A stretch of DNA of 64,000 bases from Streptomyces sp. R33 (lineage in GTDB: Bacteria; Actinomycetota; Actinomycetes; Streptomycetales; Streptomycetaceae), in NCBI RefSeq assembly GCF_041200175.1, contig NZ_CP165727.1, forward strand, positions 2,294,001 to 2,358,000, written 5' to 3'. Position numbers and translations under genes: made by a program. Numbering within the stretch: position 1 is the first letter of the stretch; every line of letters starts with the position of its first letter. Positions 9,970-21,078 of this stretch are shown here, piece after piece. The notes under the pieces were generated by a model that worked only from the letters and a program-made list of their open reading frames with translations, was not told where the DNA came from and made no database searches.

Positions 9970-12900
9970 GTGAGAAGAAATGAGGCCCTCTCCGGTACGC
10001 CGGGTGGGCGGGGGATTTCCAGGGGCATTTCCGTGGCCCTGATAACCGGAATAGTCGCCACCGGATTGGCTGTAATACAGCCCCCGACTACCGCCGTCGC
10101 CGCGACCGATCCTGTCGCCGAGGGCTCCATGAGCCCGGCCGACTTCGCGCTGGCCAAGGCCAAGGAAACGGGGCAGCCCTACGAGCTGACCTCCGCGCGC
10201 ACCGAGACCTCGGACACCTGGGCGCTGCCGACGGGCAAGTGGACCGTCAAGCGGTACGGGACGACGGTGCGGGTGCGTCGGGCCGGCGCGTGGGTCGCGA
10301 CCGATCCCACGCTGCAGTTCGCGACGGACGGCACGGTGGCTCCCAAGGCGTCGGCAGTCAGCATCGCCTTCTCCGGCGGCGGCACCGGGCCTCTGCTGAC
10401 CGGGGTCAGGGACGGCCGTACGCTCTCGTTGACCTGGCCGAAGGCGCTGCCCAAGCCGACGCTGGCCGGGAACGTGGCGACGTACGCCAACGTGCTGCCC
10501 GACGTGGACCTGCAGCTGAAGGCCGACGTCGAGGGCTTCTCGGAGCTGCTCGTCGTCAAGACGGCCGAGGCGGCCAAGCACCCCGACCTCGCCACCCTGA
10601 AGTTCAAGCTCGACACCGTGGGCCTGAACGTCTCGTCCAATGCCACCACCGGCCTGCTCAGCGCAGTGAACCCCGCGGGCCAGACCGTGTTCACCGCGTC
10701 CGCGCCGATGATGTGGGACTCCACCACCACCGGAGCCGCCGCTCCCCAGGCCAAGACGGCCGTGAGTGCGGCCTCCGCCGCGGCCGACGGGTCCGAACCC
10801 GCCGCGCCCGCCGATGCGTTCGTCGCGCCGTCCGGCGCGAAGGACGCGCAGATGCCGACCACGGTGGCCGGCGGCAACCTGGAGATCAAGCCCGACCAGG
10901 CCCTCCTGACCGGCGCGGCCACCAAATACCCCGTGTTCATCGACCCCTCGGTCGCCTGGGGCGAGCGCCAGAACTGGGCCTGGGCGTACCGGAGCTGGCC
11001 GAAGAACTCGTACTGGAACACCAAGCAGGACGTCCGCGTCGGCTACGAGAGCGAGACGAACGGGCTGTCGCGCTCCTTCTTCCAGCTCGACACCGCCAAC
11101 CTCAAGGGCGCCCAGGTCACCAAGTCCACGTTCCGCATCAAGGAGACGTGGTCCTGGTCCTGCACGCCCACTCCCGTGGAGCTGTGGAGCACCGGCCCCA
11201 TCTCCTCCGCGACCACCTGGAACAGCCAGCCCGGGAAGGGCACCAAGCTGGCGACCGTCTCCGCCGCCAAGGGCCGTCCCGACTGCGGCGCCGGCAACCT
11301 CGAGTTCGACGCCACCGCGGCCGCCAAGGAGTCCGCGTCCAAGGGCTGGTCCAGCGTGACGCTGGGCCTGTACGCGTCCAACGAGAGCGACCAGTACCAG
11401 TGGAAGCGCTTCGACCCGAAGACGATCACCCTGGAGACGGAGTACAACAACCCGCCCCGGACCCCCGCCGACCCGGGCACGTCGCCGTGGGTGCCCTGCG
11501 TCGAGGGCGGAAAGATCGGCAACACCACGATCGGTCTCTACTCGACGATCTCGGACCCCGACTCCGGGAACCTGAGGGCCGAGTACCAGGTCTTCAAGGC
11601 CGGCCAGAGCGCACCGGTCGCCACCCAGACGATCCCCGCCAACAACGGCAAGGTCGCCACGTGGAACGTCCCTGACGCCAGCCTGCCCGACGGCGACTAC
11701 ACCTGGAAGGTCCGCGCGACCGATCAGGACAACGCCACTTCCGCCTGGTCGCAGACCTGCAAGTTCTCGGTCGACCGCACCCGGCCGGCCAAGGCGCCGA
11801 AGATCAGCTCGACCGTCTTCCCCGACGGGAGGAGCGGCTGGCCCGCCACCACCGGCAAGGCCCGTACGCCCGGCTCGTTCACCCTCTCCGCCAACGGCGT
11901 GAAGGACGCGACCTGGTACGGGTACTACACCGACTGGGATCCGGAGCTCAAGAGCAACACCGTGGCCCCCGGTGCCTCGGTCGACGTCCAGCTCACCCCG
12001 CCCGGCGCCGGACCGCACTACGTCTACGCCTTCAGCCAGGACGCGGCCGGCAACCGCTCCGACACCACGGCCTACCTCTTCTACGCCACCCGTTCGGTCG
12101 CCAAGGACACGTCCGGCGACCTCAACGGCGACGGGAACCGCGACATCTGGAGCAACGACTCCTTCGGCAACCTGATGACGTACGCCGGCCAGGGCAACGG
12201 CAAGTTCACCGCCGCGACCAGGGCGGGCAAGAACTTCAACGGCGCCCGCATCGACACGCTCGGCGACTGGGACGGCAACGGGTACAACGACCTCGTCTCC
12301 CTCGAACAGGCGGCCGGGATGACGGCCAAGAAGCTCTTCGCCTACGCCAACAACGGCCAGGGCGGCGCGGACAACCCCGTCGAGATGACGGTGGCGTGCC
12401 CCGTGAAGAACCCCGGCGCAGGATGTGACTACGGTCCGGACTGGAACGGCGACGACCACTGGTACAACGCCGAGCAGGTCATCGCGCCCGGCGACCTCAA
12501 CGGGGACGAGACGCCCGATCTGCTGGTCAAGCAGGGCAAGCAGCTCTGGGCGTACTACGGCAGCGTCTTCGGCACCCTCGACGGCAACGGGGAACCGGTG
12601 CTCGTCGGCAACACCGACTGGGACAAGTACACCGTCGTCGCCCCCGGTGACCTCAACGGGGACAAGGTTCCCGACCTCCTGCTCCGGGACAACGCCACCG
12701 GCGACATCCTGCGCACCTACGGCAAGAAGAGCAAGGACCCGACGTACATCGTCGACTTCGCCACCTGGGGCACCCAGACCCGTACCAAGATCGGCAGCGG
12801 CGTGACCCAGGCCGCCTTCCCGCAGATCGGCTCGGCCGGCGACGTCTCCGGTGACGGCGTGGCCGACCTGTGGGCCCGGCAGGCCGACAACACGGTCCTC

Positions 12901-14073
12901 GGCTGGAACGGAGTCGCCTCGGGCGGCACCCTCACGGCGTTCTCCGCCAACTACCAGATCGACAGTGTGCCCGGAGCGAAGATCCCGGCGGGCACCACCT
13001 TGGCCTCGGGCGAGGAGTTCGCTTCCGGCAACTCCAAGCTCGTCATGCGGGCCGACGGCAACCTGGTCCTGACCACCAAGGACAACAAGCAGATCTGGTC
13101 CACGAACACCGGCGGCCACAACGGCGCCCTGGCCCGTATGCAGAACGACGGAAACTTCGTCGTCTACGCCGCCGACGGCACCACCGCCCTGTGGAGCAGC
13201 AAGACCGCCACCCCCTACTCCTACGCGGTGCTGCATCCCCGCGGTGTGCTGGTGATCTACAACGCCTCCGGTCAGAGCCTGTGGACCAGTGGTTCGCAGA
13301 GCCGACCCGATTACAACAGCGACGGTTTCACCGACGTCGTCGCCCGCGATGCCCAGGGCGACGCGTGGGTCTACAAGGGAACCGGCGGAACCGGCACCAG
13401 CACGCTCGGCGGCCGCTACTTCATCGGCAACGGATTCTGGCGCGACTACTGGACGCACCTCTACACCGCCGACCTCAACAACGACGGCCGTTCGGACATC
13501 GTCGGCCGCACCAAGGAGGGCGACCTCTACCTCTTCCCGGGTACGGGCTCGGAAACCAACGCATTCGCCGGCCGCTACCTCATCGGCGTCGGCTGGAACG
13601 GCTACGACCTGGGCTTCGGTGACGTCAACCTCGACGGTCGCACCGACGTCTTCGCCCGTGACGGGAATGCGGACCTGTGGGTCTACCCGGGTGCCGGCGG
13701 GACCGGCACCAGCACGCTCAGTGCACGCACGTTCATCGGCAACGGCTTCTGGCCCGGGGGTTGGGAGACCCTGCGGTACGCCGACATGAACGGGGACAGC
13801 AAGATCGACATCGTGGGCCGCACCGACCAGGGAGACGTGTACCTCTTCCCGAACTCCACCGGTGCGGACGGCAAGATCTCCTTCGGTGCCCGGACCTTCG
13901 AGGGCAACGGCTGGTGGGTCGGCGGATGGAACCCGTACCCCACCGACCTCAACAGCGACGGCGCTCCCGAGCACGTCGGTGTCCTGAACAACGGGGAGCT
14001 CTACGACTTCCTGCCGAACCAGGGCCGCGTCCTGGTCGGCAACGGCTGGAACGGTTACGACATACTCCTCTGA
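9970..14073 (+). CDS. Secreted FG-GAP/VCBS repeat protein with a bulb-type lectin domain
   Basis: A 1,367-residue exported protein, probably cell-surface or extracellular. It has a signal peptide (hydrophobic [17 protein letters not shown]), then an N-terminal region often found in streptomycete Rhs-associated proteins. A DNRLRE-like beta domain follows at roughly residues 310-500 and a fibronectin-like stretch at about 500-690. Calcium-binding-type FG-GAP repeats ([44 protein letters not shown]) come next, interrupted by a bulb-lectin module with [10 protein letters not shown] and [10 protein letters not shown] near residues 1005-1110. The GTG start at 9970 is chosen for the GGAG at 9961-9964 and the signal peptide; an upstream TTG at 9913 would put 19 non-signal residues in front. 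It is divergent from the Rhs gene, so a joint surface function is plausible but unproven. Confidence 0.85.
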   Translation: MRRNEALSGTPGGRGISRGISVALITGIVATGLAVIQPPTTAVAATDPVAEGSMSPADFALAKAKETGQPYELTSARTETSDTWALPTGKWTVKRYGTTVRVRRAGAWVATDPTLQFATDGTVAPKASAVSIAFSGGGTGPLLTGVRDGRTLSLTWPKALPKPTLAGNVATYANVLPDVDLQLKADVEGFSELLVVKTAEAAKHPDLATLKFKLDTVGLNVSSNATTGLLSAVNPAGQTVFTASAPMMWDSTTTGAAAPQAKTAVSAASAAADGSEPAAPADAFVAPSGAKDAQMPTTVAGGNLEIKPDQALLTGAATKYPVFIDPSVAWGERQNWAWAYRSWPKNSYWNTKQDVRVGYESETNGLSRSFFQLDTANLKGAQVTKSTFRIKETWSWSCTPTPVELWSTGPISSATTWNSQPGKGTKLATVSAAKGRPDCGAGNLEFDATAAAKESASKGWSSVTLGLYASNESDQYQWKRFDPKTITLETEYNNPPRTPADPGTSPWVPCVEGGKIGNTTIGLYSTISDPDSGNLRAEYQVFKAGQSAPVATQTIPANNGKVATWNVPDASLPDGDYTWKVRATDQDNATSAWSQTCKFSVDRTRPAKAPKISSTVFPDGRSGWPATTGKARTPGSFTLSANGVKDATWYGYYTDWDPELKSNTVAPGASVDVQLTPPGAGPHYVYAFSQDAAGNRSDTTAYLFYATRSVAKDTSGDLNGDGNRDIWSNDSFGNLMTYAGQGNGKFTAATRAGKNFNGARIDTLGDWDGNGYNDLVSLEQAAGMTAKKLFAYANNGQGGADNPVEMTVACPVKNPGAGCDYGPDWNGDDHWYNAEQVIAPGDLNGDETPDLLVKQGKQLWAYYGSVFGTLDGNGEPVLVGNTDWDKYTVVAPGDLNGDKVPDLLLRDNATGDILRTYGKKSKDPTYIVDFATWGTQTRTKIGSGVTQAAFPQIGSAGDVSGDGVADLWARQADNTVLGWNGVASGGTLTAFSANYQIDSVPGAKIPAGTTLASGEEFASGNSKLVMRADGNLVLTTKDNKQIWSTNTGGHNGALARMQNDGNFVVYAADGTTALWSSKTATPYSYAVLHPRGVLVIYNASGQSLWTSGSQSRPDYNSDGFTDVVARDAQGDAWVYKGTGGTGTSTLGGRYFIGNGFWRDYWTHLYTADLNNDGRSDIVGRTKEGDLYLFPGTGSETNAFAGRYLIGVGWNGYDLGFGDVNLDGRTDVFARDGNADLWVYPGAGGTGTSTLSARTFIGNGFWPGGWETLRYADMNGDSKIDIVGRTDQGDVYLFPNSTGADGKISFGARTFEGNGWWVGGWNPYPTDLNSDGAPEHVGVLNNGELYDFLPNQGRVLVGNGWNGYDILL

Positions 14074-14089
14074 CGCACGACCGTGAACG

Positions 14090-14127
14090 CTGAGGGGTGA
14101 GGTCCCGTACGGGGCCTCACCCCTCAG
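14090..14127 (+). terminator. Hairpin terminator after the FG-GAP/lectin gene
   Basis: A 13-bp perfect stem (14090-14102 with 14115-14127) is extended by an internal CCC/GGG pairing around the GTAC loop. It starts 16 bases after the stop codon. No T-tract follows. Confidence 0.8.
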
Positions 14128-14160
14128 TCGTGCCCCTCGAACCGCATCTGTTTCACCTGA

Positions 14161-16496
<2,336 letters not shown>

Positions 16497-16506
16497 CCCC
16501 GGCCCG

Positions 16507-16537
16507 GCCCGGGCAGTGCGCCTACCGCTGCCCGGGC
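16507..16537. terminator. Bidirectional hairpin between convergent genes
   Basis: A 10-bp stem, GCCCGGGCAG (16507-16516) with CTGCCCGGGC (16528-16537), sits between the geosmin synthase stop (16496) and the end of the minus-strand propeller gene (16565). Confidence 0.7.
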
Positions 16538-16564
16538 GGGCGGACGCCACTCCTGCGGGCGCCG

Positions 16565-17893
16565 TTACTGCGGACCCGTCCAGCCCGTGGGGACGTGGCC
16601 GAGGCGGACGCGCTGGGGGTGGTCGCCGACGGGGACGGAGACCCGCTTGGTCCCGGTGGCGAAGTCGATGGCGGTGACCCGGTCGGCGCCGCTCTCGGAG
16701 ATCACGCAGGCCGTGCCGTCCCCGTCGACGGTGGCCCAGTACGGCTTGTCGGCCTGGACCAGCGGCCCCTCGGCGAGGGTGGCGCGGTCCACGACGGTGA
16801 CGTAGTCGTCCATGGTGCCCGCGATGCAGAGCTTGGCGCCGTCCGGACTCATGGACATGCCGTGGTGGCGGGAGTCGTTGACCCAGGTGGTGCGGTCCGC
16901 GTTGGTGGCGGGGTTGCGGGGGAACTCCTTGATCCGGGTGATCCGGTCGGTGGCCACGTCGTACTCCACGACCCCGTTGAAGAAGGACACCTGGAAGTAG
17001 AGCTTGGACTCGTCGGGGCTGAACGACATGGGCCGGACCGCGTCGGACAGGTCCGGGCGGCCGAAGGCGTCCAGCCGCGCGCGCATGTCGATCACGCGGA
17101 CCGTACGGAAGGTCTGCGCGTCGACGACGGTGATCTTCCGGTCGCCCTTCGTCCAGTCCAGCCACGGCGCGTCGAGGGCGGAGGTGACATCGCCGATCGA
17201 GCTGTTCCACAGGTAGCGGCCGTCACGGGAGAAGGAGTTCTCGTGCGGCTTGTCGCCGGTCGGGAAGGAGCCGAGCTGCCGCCCGGTGGCGATGTCCAGT
17301 ACGTGCACGGTGTTGGCGGTGGAGGCGGAGACGGCGACCCGGGTGCCGTCGGGCGAGACGGCCATGTGGTCGGAGCGGTAGCCGGAAACGGGAAAGCGCC
17401 AGTTGACCCGGCCCGTCCGCACGTCGATCGAGACGACGTCGGCGAAGCTGGGGCGGGAGGCGACCACGGCGGTGCCGTCCGGGGTGGTGTACATGTCGTC
17501 CACGAACTGGTCGTGCCCCTCGCCCGCGGTGGCGCGGATGCCGAGGAAGAAGCCGAGCTTGATCGGATTGAGGTAGATCTCCCGGAGCCGCTCCTCCTTG
17601 TCGGGGATCATGTTGATCCGCCCGACCTTGGCGAGGTCGCCGGTGGAGGCGAGCACGTCGGCGGTCCCCTCCCAGTTGTTGCCGACGAAGAGCACCTCGC
17701 GGACGCCGGGGCCCGCGGCCGGACCGGCGGCCGGGGCGGAGGCCGAGGCGGGGCCCCCGGCGAGGGAGGCCGCGAGCAGCGCACAGCCGGCGAGGAGCGT
17801 GACGACGGGGGTACGGGCGGTGCGGGCCGTGCGGGCCGTGCGGGCCGTGCGGGCGGTGCGGGCCGTGCGGGCGGTGCGGGCGGTCCGGGACAT
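16565..17893 (-). CDS. Secreted YncE/WD40-like beta-propeller protein
   Basis: A 442-residue exported protein predicted to fold as a seven-bladed propeller. Repeats of the YVTN/YncE type are visible: MAVSPDGTRVAVSAST, VHVLDIATGRQLGSF, MSFSPDESKLYFQVS, GMSMSPDGAKLCIAG, YWATVDGDGTACVIS. The substrate or ligand is unknown. The ATG at 17893 has GGAG eight bases upstream. The signal peptide is odd: its n-region is about eight tandem Arg-Thr-Ala units before a normal hydrophobic core (VVTLLAGCALLAASLAGG) and an alanine/proline-rich linker. An upstream in-frame ATG at 17953 would add 20 residues and cover the palindrome at 17923, so it is less likely. The gene is monocistronic. Confidence 0.8.
   Translation of the reverse strand: MSRTARTARTARTARTARTARTARTARTPVVTLLAGCALLAASLAGGPASASAPAAGPAAGPGVREVLFVGNNWEGTADVLASTGDLAKVGRINMIPDKEERLREIYLNPIKLGFFLGIRATAGEGHDQFVDDMYTTPDGTAVVASRPSFADVVSIDVRTGRVNWRFPVSGYRSDHMAVSPDGTRVAVSASTANTVHVLDIATGRQLGSFPTGDKPHENSFSRDGRYLWNSSIGDVTSALDAPWLDWTKGDRKITVVDAQTFRTVRVIDMRARLDAFGRPDLSDAVRPMSFSPDESKLYFQVSFFNGVVEYDVATDRITRIKEFPRNPATNADRTTWVNDSRHHGMSMSPDGAKLCIAGTMDDYVTVVDRATLAEGPLVQADKPYWATVDGDGTACVISESGADRVTAIDFATGTKRVSVPVGDHPQRVRLGHVPTGWTGPQ
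17813..17889. repeat. 9-bp tandem repeat encoding (Arg-Thr-Ala)n
   Basis: About eight near-identical 9-base units (GTGCGGGCC with C/G variation at the last position) lie inside the signal-peptide region of the propeller gene. In the coding frame they read Arg-Thr-Ala. Because units are multiples of three, gain or loss of copies would keep the frame. Confidence 0.85.
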
Positions 17894-17922
17894 CCGCTCA
17901 ACTCCGTTGCAGAAAGGCGCTG

Positions 17923-17936
17923 TTACCGGCCGGTAA
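17923..17936. promoter_or_regulatory. Perfect 14-bp palindrome, TetR-type operator candidate
   Basis: TTACCGGCCGGTAA is a perfect palindrome 30 bases upstream of the propeller start codon. Its form is typical of TetR-family operators. No TetR gene is adjacent, so the regulator would act from elsewhere. Confidence 0.45.
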
Positions 17937-17951
17937 AATAGGCGGAACGGC

Positions 17952-17983
17952 AAAAGGGCGCAACCCTCGGGTCACGCCCTTTT
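17952..17983 (-). terminator. Terminator downstream of the XdhC-type gene
   Basis: AAAAGGGCG (17952-17960) pairs with CGCCCTTTT (17975-17983), with an inner ACCC/GGGT stem. Read on the minus strand it ends in a TTTT tract, as expected after the gene ending at 18021. It may also insulate the propeller promoter. Confidence 0.75.
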
Positions 17984-18020
17984 CTTCACACCCGTCTTCA
18001 GGCCCTCTTCTTCACGTCTT

Positions 18021-19184
18021 TCAAGCGACGGAGCCGATCCTGCCGATCACGGTGTTCGAGGTGTCCGGGTGGATCGGTATGTGCGCTCCGGTGAGGGCCG
18101 CGCCGGAGCCGCCGCGGCGGTTGGCGACGATCTCGGCGGCGATGGACAGCGCGGTCTCCTCCGGGGAGCGGGCGCCCAGGTCCAGGCCGATCGGGGAGCG
18201 CAGCCGGGCCAGCTCCAGCTCGCTCACGCCGACCTCGCGGAGCCGCTTGTTGCGGTCCTCGTGGGTGCGGCGGGAGCCCATGGCGCCGACGTACGCGACG
18301 GGCAGCCTGAGGGCCTGTTCGAGGAGCGGGACGTCGAACTTGGCGTCGTGGGTGAGCACGCACAGAACGGTCCGGCCGTCCAGCGAGCCCGCCGAGGACT
18401 GCGCCTCGAGGTAGCGGTGCGGCCATTCGACGACGATCTCGTCCGCCTCGGGGAAACGGTTCTTCGTCGCGAACACGGGCCGCGCGTCACACAGGGTCAC
18501 GTGGTAGCCGAGGAATTTGCCGATCCGCACCAGGGCGGACGCGAAGTCGATGGCACCGAAGACGATCATCCGCGGCGGCGGGACGCTGGACTCGACGAGC
18601 ACCTTGAGCGGCTCTCCGCAGAGCCGGCCGTCGGCGCCGATCTCCAGCACGCCGGTCCTGCCCGCGTCCAGCAGGGCCCGGGCCTCCTCGGCGATGGTGC
18701 GGTCCAGCTCGGGGTGTCCCCCGAAACCGCCCTCGTGGCCGCCGTCGCCCCGGACGAGTACGGCGCGGCCCTTGAGCTCGGCCGGCCCTTCCGCGATCCG
18801 GGCGACCGCCGCGGCCTCACCGCGGGCCGCCGCGGCCAGTGCGGCCGCGAACACCTCGCGCGCCGGGGATCCCACGGGGACCGGGGTGACGAGGATGTCG
18901 ATGATCCCGCCGCAGGTCAGGCCCACGGCGAAGGCATCGTCGTCGCTGTAGCCGAAGGTCTCGAGGACGGTCTCGCCGTCCTCCAGCGCCTGCCGGCACA
19001 GCTCGTACACCGCGCCCTCCACGCATCCGCCGGAAACCGAGCCGATGGCCGTGCCCTCGCCGTCGACGGCGAGTGCGGCTCCGGGCTGCCGGGGCGCGCT
19101 CCCGCCGACCGCCACCACGGTGGCGACGGCGAAGTCACGTCCCTGCTCGACCCACCGGTTCAGTTCTTCGGCGATGTCCAGCAT
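18021..19184 (-). CDS. xdhC: XdhC/CoxI-family molybdoenzyme accessory protein
   Basis: A 387-residue cytoplasmic protein of the XdhC/CoxI family. Members load or sulfurate the molybdenum cofactor for xanthine dehydrogenase. The N-terminal XdhC domain shows VVAVGGSAPRQPGAALAV and GSVSGGCVEGAVYELCRQAL, with the conserved GGC cysteine. The C-terminal part carries the Rossmann-like XdhC_C domain (IVFGAIDFASALVRIGKFLGY, VGAMGSRRTHEDR). The ATG at 19184 has AGGAGG seven bases upstream. It lies 75 bases downstream of the purine permease on the same strand, so the two are probably co-transcribed. Note that the symbol xdhC is also used for the iron-sulfur subunit in some organisms. Confidence 0.92.
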   Translation of the reverse strand: MLDIAEELNRWVEQGRDFAVATVVAVGGSAPRQPGAALAVDGEGTAIGSVSGGCVEGAVYELCRQALEDGETVLETFGYSDDDAFAVGLTCGGIIDILVTPVPVGSPAREVFAAALAAAARGEAAAVARIAEGPAELKGRAVLVRGDGGHEGGFGGHPELDRTIAEEARALLDAGRTGVLEIGADGRLCGEPLKVLVESSVPPPRMIVFGAIDFASALVRIGKFLGYHVTLCDARPVFATKNRFPEADEIVVEWPHRYLEAQSSAGSLDGRTVLCVLTHDAKFDVPLLEQALRLPVAYVGAMGSRRTHEDRNKRLREVGVSELELARLRSPIGLDLGARSPEETALSIAAEIVANRRGGSGAALTGAHIPIHPDTSNTVIGRIGSVA

Positions 19185-19259
19185 GTGCGGCCTCCTCGGA
19201 GAGGTTCGGTTACCAGTATCGGATGCGTGGAGGGTCAGGTCCCGGTCACGGGCCCGGCC

Positions 19260-20723
19260 TTACTTCACACCGAGCCACGCCTCGATCGGGTGGAGGGCGA
19301 AGAAGACCAGGAAGACGCCGGTCAGGACCCACATGAAGGCGCCGATCTCGCGGGCCTTGCCCTGCGCGATCTTGATGGCCACGTAGGAGATGACACCGGC
19401 GGCGACGCCCGGGGTGATCGAGTACGTGAAGGGCATGACCACCACGGTCAGGAAGACCGGGATGGCGGTCGCGGTGTCGGCCCAGTCCACGTGGCGGGCG
19501 TTCTGCATCATCATCGCGCCGATGACCACGAGGGCCGCGGAGGCGACCTCACCCGGGACGATCTGCGTGATCGGGGTGAAGAAGAGGCAGGCGGCGAAGA
19601 ACAGGCCCGTGACGACGGAGGCGAGGCCCGTGCGGGCGCCCTCGCCGACGCCGGTGGCGGACTCGACGAACACGGTCTGGCCGGAGCCACCCGCGACACC
19701 ACCGATGGCGCCACCGGCGCCGTCGATGAACAGGGCCTTGGACAGGCCCGGCATGCGGCCCTTGTCGTCGGCCAGCTTGGCCTCGGTGCCGACGCCGATG
19801 ATGGTCGCCATCGCGTCGAAGAAGCCGGCGAGGACCAGGGTGAAGACGATCATGCCGACCGTCATGACGCCGACGTCGCCCCAGCCGCCGAACTCGACCT
19901 TGCCGAAGAGCGAGAAGTCGGGCATCGAGACCGCGGAGCCGTCCAGGGTCGGCGGACCGTTGCGCCAGGCCTTCGCGTCGATGTCCGCGACGGCGTTGAG
20001 GATCGCGGCGAGCACGGTGCCGCCGACGATGCCGATCAGGATCGCACCGGGGACCTTGCGGGCCTGCAGCATGAAGATGGTCAGCAGGGTGACGCAGAAG
20101 ATCAGGACGGGCCAGCCGGCGAGCTCGCCGACGGAACCGAGCTGGACCGGGGGACCGAACTCGGAGCCCTTGCCCACGAAGCCGGCCTTCACGAGGCCGA
20201 TCAGGGCGACGAACATGCCGATGCCCATGGTGATCGCGTGCTTGAGCGCGAGCGGGATCGCGTTCATGATCATCTCGCGGAGGCCGGTGACGACCAGGAG
20301 ACAGATCACGACGCCGTACATCACGCACATGCCCATGGCCTGCGGCCAGGTCATCTGGGGGGCGACCTGCGAGGAGAGCACGCCGGAGACCGAAAGGCCT
20401 GCGGCCAGCGCCAGCGGGACCTTGCCGACGAAGCCCATGAGGAGCGTGGTCAGGGCCGCGGCGAACGCGGTGGCGGTGATGAGAGCCTTCTGGCTCATGG
20501 TGTCTCCGGCGACGTCCTTGCCGGAGAGGATCAGCGGGTTGAGCAGGAGGATGTACGCCATGGCCATGAAGGTCGTGACTCCGCCACGTACCTCGTTGCC
20601 GACGCTGGATCCTCTGTGGGTGATGTGAAAGTACCGGTCGAGCCAAGAACGCCCGGCGGGGGTACGAGAGCCGTCGCCGGCCTCTTCCGCGGTGGTCTTG
20701 GGCTCCACAGACGACTGGGTCAT
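19260..20723 (-). CDS. NCS2/AzgA-family purine permease
   Basis: A polytopic membrane transporter of 487 residues in the AzgA-like branch of the nucleobase:cation symporter-2 family. It probably imports hypoxanthine, guanine or adenine with protons. About 12-14 hydrophobic segments are evident. Family motifs include GNEVRGGVTTFMAMAYILLLNP near the start, AMATIIGVGTEAKLADD and GAIGGVAGGSGQTVFVESATGVGEGARTG-like text in the middle. The ATG at 20723 (MTQSSVEPK) has GGGAG about 11 bases upstream; longer in-frame starts add a non-family leader. Its position beside xanthine dehydrogenase suggests that it supplies the oxidised purines. Confidence 0.92.
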   Translation of the reverse strand: MTQSSVEPKTTAEEAGDGSRTPAGRSWLDRYFHITHRGSSVGNEVRGGVTTFMAMAYILLLNPLILSGKDVAGDTMSQKALITATAFAAALTTLLMGFVGKVPLALAAGLSVSGVLSSQVAPQMTWPQAMGMCVMYGVVICLLVVTGLREMIMNAIPLALKHAITMGIGMFVALIGLVKAGFVGKGSEFGPPVQLGSVGELAGWPVLIFCVTLLTIFMLQARKVPGAILIGIVGGTVLAAILNAVADIDAKAWRNGPPTLDGSAVSMPDFSLFGKVEFGGWGDVGVMTVGMIVFTLVLAGFFDAMATIIGVGTEAKLADDKGRMPGLSKALFIDGAGGAIGGVAGGSGQTVFVESATGVGEGARTGLASVVTGLFFAACLFFTPITQIVPGEVASAALVVIGAMMMQNARHVDWADTATAIPVFLTVVVMPFTYSITPGVAAGVISYVAIKIAQGKAREIGAFMWVLTGVFLVFFALHPIEAWLGVK

Positions 20724-21042
20724 GGTGCCTAACTCCCAAGGTTCAAAGGGGCACCCGCATGAAGATTGGAGACGCGGGATTTGGGAAACTCCGTTTGGCT
20801 GCACGACCCGGGGTGACGGCCCGAGGCGACGCGAAATGCACTGCGTGTACTGCGGGTACTGCGGGGGTTCTGCGGTACGGGTGGCGGCTCCGGGGTGCCG
20901 GGGCCACGGGGGGGGTGCGTGGGGGTGCTGCCGGTGGAACGGACCGCGAGCGGTGCGGTCTTCGTACTCCGGACTTCTTGCTCCGGGCGGTGCGGCTGGA
21001 AGTGTGACGTTCCCGGTGTCACACCGCCCGGAAATCTGTGGG
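20724..21042. other. Intergenic region upstream of the purine permease, no gene seen
   Basis: About 320 bases hold the presumed permease promoter. A short irregular repeat around 20840-20880 contains several TACTGCGGG-like units. I see no credible coding frame and no purine riboswitch core. Confidence 0.5.
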
Positions 21043-21070
21043 GGTCCGGGGGCCTCGCGGCCCCCGGACC
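21043..21070 (-). terminator. Terminator of the xanthine dehydrogenase operon
   Basis: A perfect 12-bp stem (21043-21054 with 21059-21070) with loop TCGC lies nine bases past the stop of the molybdopterin subunit. It separates the dehydrogenase operon from the permease unit. Confidence 0.8.
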
Positions 21071-21078
21071 ACGCCGTC

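Noticed and set aside
17813..17889. Short regular repeats as a CRISPR array
   Set aside because: Units are 9 bp, contiguous without spacers, and inside a coding frame.
20724..21042. Possible purine riboswitch before the permease
   Set aside because: I could not find the conserved three-way junction core. Such riboswitches are mainly a Firmicutes feature.
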